Source: CADEEX01 sp964577955 (lineage in GTDB: Bacteria > Acidobacteriota > Vicinamibacteria > Vicinamibacterales > CAVVIG01). Taken from it: DNA of 64,000 nt. The position numbers were made by a program, and so were the translations under genes. The stretch lies in contig CAZOAZ010000034.1 in NCBI GenBank assembly GCA_964577955.1, positions 3,586 to 67,585 on the forward strand. Reading direction: 5' to 3'. Positions 60,656-64,000 of the stretch are shown here, piece after piece (the first letter of the stretch is position 1; the number at the start of each line of letters is the position of its first letter). Below the pieces are notes generated by a model. That model was not told the DNA's origin, made no database searches, and saw only the letters and a list, made by a program, of their open reading frames with translations.

Positions 60656-60749
60656 TGTCGATCCTATCAGCGGCTCAGTCCGCCGCCTCGTCGATGCGAT
60701 TGAGACGTTCGACGCGCGCGGTTGGTTGTTTCCGCTCGATAGGGCGCGC

Positions 60750-61601
60750 TCAGCGCGCGTGCTGGACGGCCTCCCGCAGCGGGCTCGTCGCGAACTGCAG
60801 CACGTCCTTGATCAGCCGGACTTTGTGCGACGCGAACAGCCCGTGCGGAGCGCCCTCGTACTCGATGAGAGAACTGTTGGCGATGCCTGCTGCGGCGGCT
60901 CGGCCGGTGGCGGCAATGGGGACGGTCTCGTCCGCACTGCCATGAATGACGAGCGTCGGAACCCGAAAGGCACTGAGATCGGATCGGAAGTCCGTGGTCG
61001 CGAAGGCGTTCGCGCAGTCGAGCGTGGCTTTGAGGCTGGCGCTCATCGCCATCGCGCGCGACCATTCCAGCACCTCGCCGCTCACCGGGCGGTTGATGAC
61101 GCCGACGCCGTAGAAGTCCTCGAAGAAGCCCGACCAGAACTGGGCCCGATCCTCCTTGATGCCCAGCGTCATCGCATCGATCGCCGATTGCGGCACGCCC
61201 TCGGGGTTGTCGCTCGTTCGCATGAGGTACGGGACGACGGACGAGATCAACACCGCCCGCGAGACTTTGGCGCCGGCGTGCCGCGACATGTAGCGCGCCA
61301 CTTCGCCGCCACCCATCGAGAAGCCGACCAGCGTCACGTCCTCCGCATCCATTTGATCGATGACGGCGGCCAGGTCATCCGACAGTGTGTCGTAGTCGTA
61401 GCCGGACCATGGCTGTTCGGATCGTCCGAAGCCGCGGCGGTCGTAGGCGATGGCGCGCATCCCCGCGCTGGCGATCGCCAGGCTGAGGTCGTCAAACGTG
61501 TCCGACGACAGCGGCCAGCCGTGCAGCATGACCACGGGCCGTCCTTCGCCCCAGTCCTTCACGTACAACTGCACACCGTCCTTGGTCGTTACGATCGCCA
61601 T
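60750..61601 (-). CDS. alpha/beta hydrolase (cofactor-free haloperoxidase/esterase type)
   Basis: The 283-residue protein has the classical triad: Ser in G-F-S-M-G-G, Asp in G-S-A-D-E-T and His in G-A-P-H-G-L-F. The oxyanion text L-H-G-W-P-L-S-S and the Y-D-R-R-G-F-G-R-S strand place it with bacterial non-haem chloroperoxidase-like esterases. It has no signal peptide and is cytoplasmic. The ATG at 61601 begins a domain of normal length. Confidence 0.9.
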   Translation of the reverse strand: MAIVTTKDGVQLYVKDWGEGRPVVMLHGWPLSSDTFDDLSLAIASAGMRAIAYDRRGFGRSEQPWSGYDYDTLSDDLAAVIDQMDAEDVTLVGFSMGGGEVARYMSRHAGAKVSRAVLISSVVPYLMRTSDNPEGVPQSAIDAMTLGIKEDRAQFWSGFFEDFYGVGVINRPVSGEVLEWSRAMAMSASLKATLDCANAFATTDFRSDLSAFRVPTLVIHGSADETVPIAATGRAAAAGIANSSLIEYEGAPHGLFASHKVRLIKDVLQFATSPLREAVQHAR

Positions 61602-61691
61602 GTTGGGCCTCCTGATGCCGCGGGTTCGTCGCAATGCGATAAGCCTGCGAACATCGGGCCATCAGCCGAGCGAGCGACGATCGCCGCCCCG

Positions 61692-63644
61692 TCAGTCTTC
61701 GACGATGAAAGGAATCCGTCGGCGGTAGAGCGCCAGACGATCCTCCAGCGGGCGGTTTTCTGGCGTGCGCCCTGCCCGATCCAGGAAGTTCTCGAGGACG
61801 CGAACGGCGTCGGCAAATCGTCCAGCGGAAGAGTAGGCCGCTGCGAGCACGTCCTGGGTGTCGCGGCTGACGCCGTTCAGCGCGGCCGCCCGCTCGGCCA
61901 GCGCGATCGCTTCGGTGGGCCGACGGATTCCGGCGTCCGCGTGCGCGGCCAGCAGCCACGCGAAGTTGATGAGGCAGGCGGGCGTCTCAGGTTGCAGCGC
62001 CAGTGCCGCCCGGTACTCGCGAACGGCGTCGGCCGGCCGCCGGTTTTCGGTCAGCGTCCGGGCCAGGCGGCAGCGCTGGCTGGCGAGTCCGGTCTTCGCT
62101 GGAAGATACGACGCGTCGAGGTCGAGGGCGGCGCGATAGCGCGCGGCCGCGTCATCCCCGCGGTTCATGGCCTCGAGCGCGACTCCCTCGTTGTACCTGG
62201 CGGCTGGCGACTCTGGCCGGAGCCGAGTGACGGCGGCGAAGTGTGTGAGGGCGCGTTCGGGCTGTTCGAGCTCCATGTAGATCAGCGCCGCGTCGTTGCG
62301 GATGTCGGCGTAGTCGGGTTCCCGTGCGATCACGACCTCCGCGCCGACGGCATCTTCAACCGCCGCCTTGCGACGGGCGAGTTGCGCCAGACGCTGCCGC
62401 GCCGGCTCGTCGCGCGCGAAGAGCTGGATCCACACGTCGCCCATTTCATCCGACGATCGCCAACCCCAGCCGACCCGTTCAGGTGGCCGGCTTGGATTGC
62501 GCGGGTTGCCGGCAGAGTTGTCGAACGTGATCCGCATGTCGAGCGTCGTGCCGGCCGGGAGCCAGAACGGAGCCGCGAGCCGGTACTGGTCCTGCCAGTT
62601 GAAGTCCCAGTCGCTGATGTGGATGAGGGTCCGCCGCGATCCATCGGGCAGCGTCGCGGACGCCAGGACCTCGCGCGCCCGGAAGTGCGCGTGCGGCTGC
62701 ATCGCGACAACTTCCGCGTCAACCGGCAGGACGAATGAGTCCGTGACGTCGTGGCGTTCGGCTCCGCCGGGGATGTCGAGGTTCTGACGTCCCAGGCGCA
62801 GAATCGCCGGTGTCCGCGCCGGGGCCTGTTGGGTGAAATAGAGGCCGAGAACCGGCGCGATCATTTCGGGCCTGCCCGATGGGCGCATGTGAAGCTGGAC
62901 GACGAGATCGCTGCCGCCCTCGATTCGCCACGCCAGATCGTCGGCGCGCCGCGAGATCTGGCCCGGCGTCCAGCCGAGAAAGTGACCGTCCGGGTATTCC
63001 GCCGAATGCAGAATCAGTCCTTCGTATCCAGGCGCGGGATCGGCCTCGTCGAGCCGGCGTGACGCGGGCGTCCGGTCGATGCGGATGTTGGCGTGATGCA
63101 CCGCGGTGCTGCGCGGCCTGAACTGCATCGCGGCCACGTATCTGGCCCCGTCGAACGGCACGCGCACGACGAAATTCCGAAAGACATCCCCGCCGTCGGC
63201 CTGAAGCGTGTAAGAGGGAAGAGCGACGATCGCGTCTGGCGGTCCGAGCGGCCAGTCAGCCGCGCGCGTCGCGGGAACACCGGGACGCGGCTCGCCTCCG
63301 GGCGCCCCTTCATCGACCCAACGACGGAGCGTTGCAATCTGAGCAGCGGTCAGCCGCCGCTCGCCAAGAAAGCTCGGCGAGTCGGCTGCGGCTTTCCACG
63401 GCGGCATGTAGCCGGAGGTCGTGACCTCGGCAATCTGACGCGCGCGACGGCGGACCTCGTCGTACGTCTCGAGGCTGAAGGGCGCATCGCCGCCCTGGTG
63501 GTGGCACGACACGCATTGGGCATTCAGAATCGGCGCGACATCGCGAGCGAACGCCGGCGCGGCCGGGGTCTGCGTCGCAACCACGCACGGCCACGCGCCC
63601 GCGATCAGCGCGATACCGGCTCGAAGAAACGAAGATGGTGTCAT
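61692..63644 (-). CDS. secreted monohaem / copper monooxygenase-like protein with TPR tail
   Basis: The 650-residue protein has a signal peptide (about 1-24) and one haem site C44-V-S-C47-H48 in an N-terminal cytochrome domain (about 30-120). The copper type II monooxygenase-like part (about 130-430) has V-H-H-A-N and P-H-A-H in the places of the copper ligands. TPR repeats (about 470-640) add to the C-terminus, which the paralogue at 4985-6427 does not have. It acts outside the cytoplasm; the substrate is unknown. The start ATG at 63644 is fixed by the signal; the longer frame runs through a dispersed repeat. Confidence 0.78.
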   Translation of the reverse strand: MTPSSFLRAGIALIAGAWPCVVATQTPAAPAFARDVAPILNAQCVSCHHQGGDAPFSLETYDEVRRRARQIAEVTTSGYMPPWKAAADSPSFLGERRLTAAQIATLRRWVDEGAPGGEPRPGVPATRAADWPLGPPDAIVALPSYTLQADGGDVFRNFVVRVPFDGARYVAAMQFRPRSTAVHHANIRIDRTPASRRLDEADPAPGYEGLILHSAEYPDGHFLGWTPGQISRRADDLAWRIEGGSDLVVQLHMRPSGRPEMIAPVLGLYFTQQAPARTPAILRLGRQNLDIPGGAERHDVTDSFVLPVDAEVVAMQPHAHFRAREVLASATLPDGSRRTLIHISDWDFNWQDQYRLAAPFWLPAGTTLDMRITFDNSAGNPRNPSRPPERVGWGWRSSDEMGDVWIQLFARDEPARQRLAQLARRKAAVEDAVGAEVVIAREPDYADIRNDAALIYMELEQPERALTHFAAVTRLRPESPAARYNEGVALEAMNRGDDAAARYRAALDLDASYLPAKTGLASQRCRLARTLTENRRPADAVREYRAALALQPETPACLINFAWLLAAHADAGIRRPTEAIALAERAAALNGVSRDTQDVLAAAYSSAGRFADAVRVLENFLDRAGRTPENRPLEDRLALYRRRIPFIVED

Positions 63645-63648
63645 TCCG

Positions 63649-63934
63649 AAATGCGCCACGAAAACACGGAAACAGGAAACGCTGGCCAAACTGCTTGTCC
63701 TAAATGCGCCACTGAGGCACTGAGACACGGAGGGGTTGCGGATCGCGAATTCGACGCGGGCCGGCCGGCGGAGCCGGCCGAGCGCTCAGCGTGAACGAGC
63801 CGCACGAATGAGACGGCCTTTGTTGTGATTCTCATTCGTGCGGCTCGTTCACGCTGACGCCGCCGCTTCGCGGCGCCGCGTCGAATGCTAGTCGTAGTCC
63901 AGTTTCGTGTTTTCGTGCTTTCGCGGCGAATTTT
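63649..63934. repeat. large dispersed hairpin element
   Basis: The left arm (63649-63680) and the right arm (63904-63934) are near complements. A second copy of the left text (AAATGCGCCACTGAGGC) is at 63701. Inner arms ATTCGACGCGG / CCGCGTCGAAT and a perfect central hairpin lie within. It fills most of 63645-63957, where I find no convincing gene. Confidence 0.75.
63786..63857. repeat. perfect 28-base inverted repeat with 16-base loop
   Basis: The arms 63786-63813 and 63830-63857 match with no mismatch (start TCAGCGTGAACGAGCC, end GGCTCGTTCACGCTGA). The loop is 63814-63829. It is the strongest single hairpin in the window. Confidence 0.92.
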
Positions 63935-63957
63935 GTCTCTGCGAACTCTGCGAGCTT

Positions 63958-64000
63958 CTATGAAGCGGCTCTCCACGTCAATGCGTTTTCGATGATGCGT
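63958..64000 (-). CDS. possible C-terminal end of a gene running out of the window
   Basis: One minus-strand frame from the window edge reads R-I-I-E-N-A-L-T-W-R-A-A-S and stops at TAG (63958-63960), just outside the hairpin element. Only 13 residues are present. It may be the tail of a gene that starts beyond base 64000, but it could also be chance. Confidence 0.25.
   Translation of the reverse strand, partial: RIIENALTWRAAS

Overview
This is high-GC DNA with a 100-base assembly gap at 7670-7769. It is dense in secreted proteins, DUF5916 outer-membrane barrels, cytochrome/copper monooxygenase-like proteins and a PEP-CTERM protein, and it carries short palindromic repeats between and even inside genes. 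The best guess is a soil acidobacterium of the Vicinamibacteria type, probably a metagenome bin. This is an inference from gene content; no rRNA, tRNA or other marker is present.

Layout. 1-9.8 kb: the tail of a secreted protein, a penicillin-acylase-type hydrolase, a DUF5916 barrel, a haem/copper monooxygenase-like protein with two small secreted proteins, a 153-base tandem duplication broken by the gap, a ferritin-like diiron protein and a cupin. 9.8-20.7 kb: a double hybrid histidine kinase, a DEAD-box RNA helicase, a DUF998 membrane protein, an amidohydrolase, a small zinc-ribbon protein and a serine hydrolase. 20.7-30.5 kb: a compact plus-strand operon for quinohemoprotein amine dehydrogenase (QHNDH). 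30.5-46.9 kb: a sigma/anti-sigma pair, lipoproteins, an Ig-like protein, the PEP-CTERM protein, a second serine hydrolase, a methyltransferase, a PQQ-type sugar dehydrogenase, SnoaL-like, TauE and phosphatase genes, a second DUF5916 barrel and a HAD hydrolase. 47.0-59.1 kb: a second plus-strand operon with a 2438-residue NRPS, a TPR/GT41 glycosyltransferase, a universal stress protein, a TerC protein and a GT39-like membrane glycosyltransferase. 59.2-64 kb: an epimerase, a lipoprotein, an alpha/beta hydrolase, a second haem/copper protein with TPRs, and a long hairpin repeat.

The QHNDH operon is the most coherent system. It encodes the structural subunits alpha (diheme), beta (propeller) and gamma (the small cross-linked subunit carrying the CTQ cofactor). 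It also encodes the radical SAM enzyme that makes the gamma thioethers, a flavin monooxygenase for the CTQ tryptophan, a subtilisin-like leader protease and an ABC exporter. All gamma residues known to be cross-linked in the Paracoccus enzyme are present at identical spacing. The gene order is D-C-A-B-X-F-E-G, where X is a monohaem protein with an alpha/alpha-toroid-like body that I do not know from the characterised operon. No regulator gene is visible nearby.

The NRPS has the order A-T-C-T-C-A-T-TE. Its first adenylation domain lacks the aspartate that normally holds the amino group, and one carrier domain has no adenylation domain of its own. A third theme is repeats: GTCCGGCTTTAGCCGGAC-like palindromes, a longer element with the same ends, and a family of 130-290-base hairpin elements. 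Some lie in frame inside genes or supply their stop codons.
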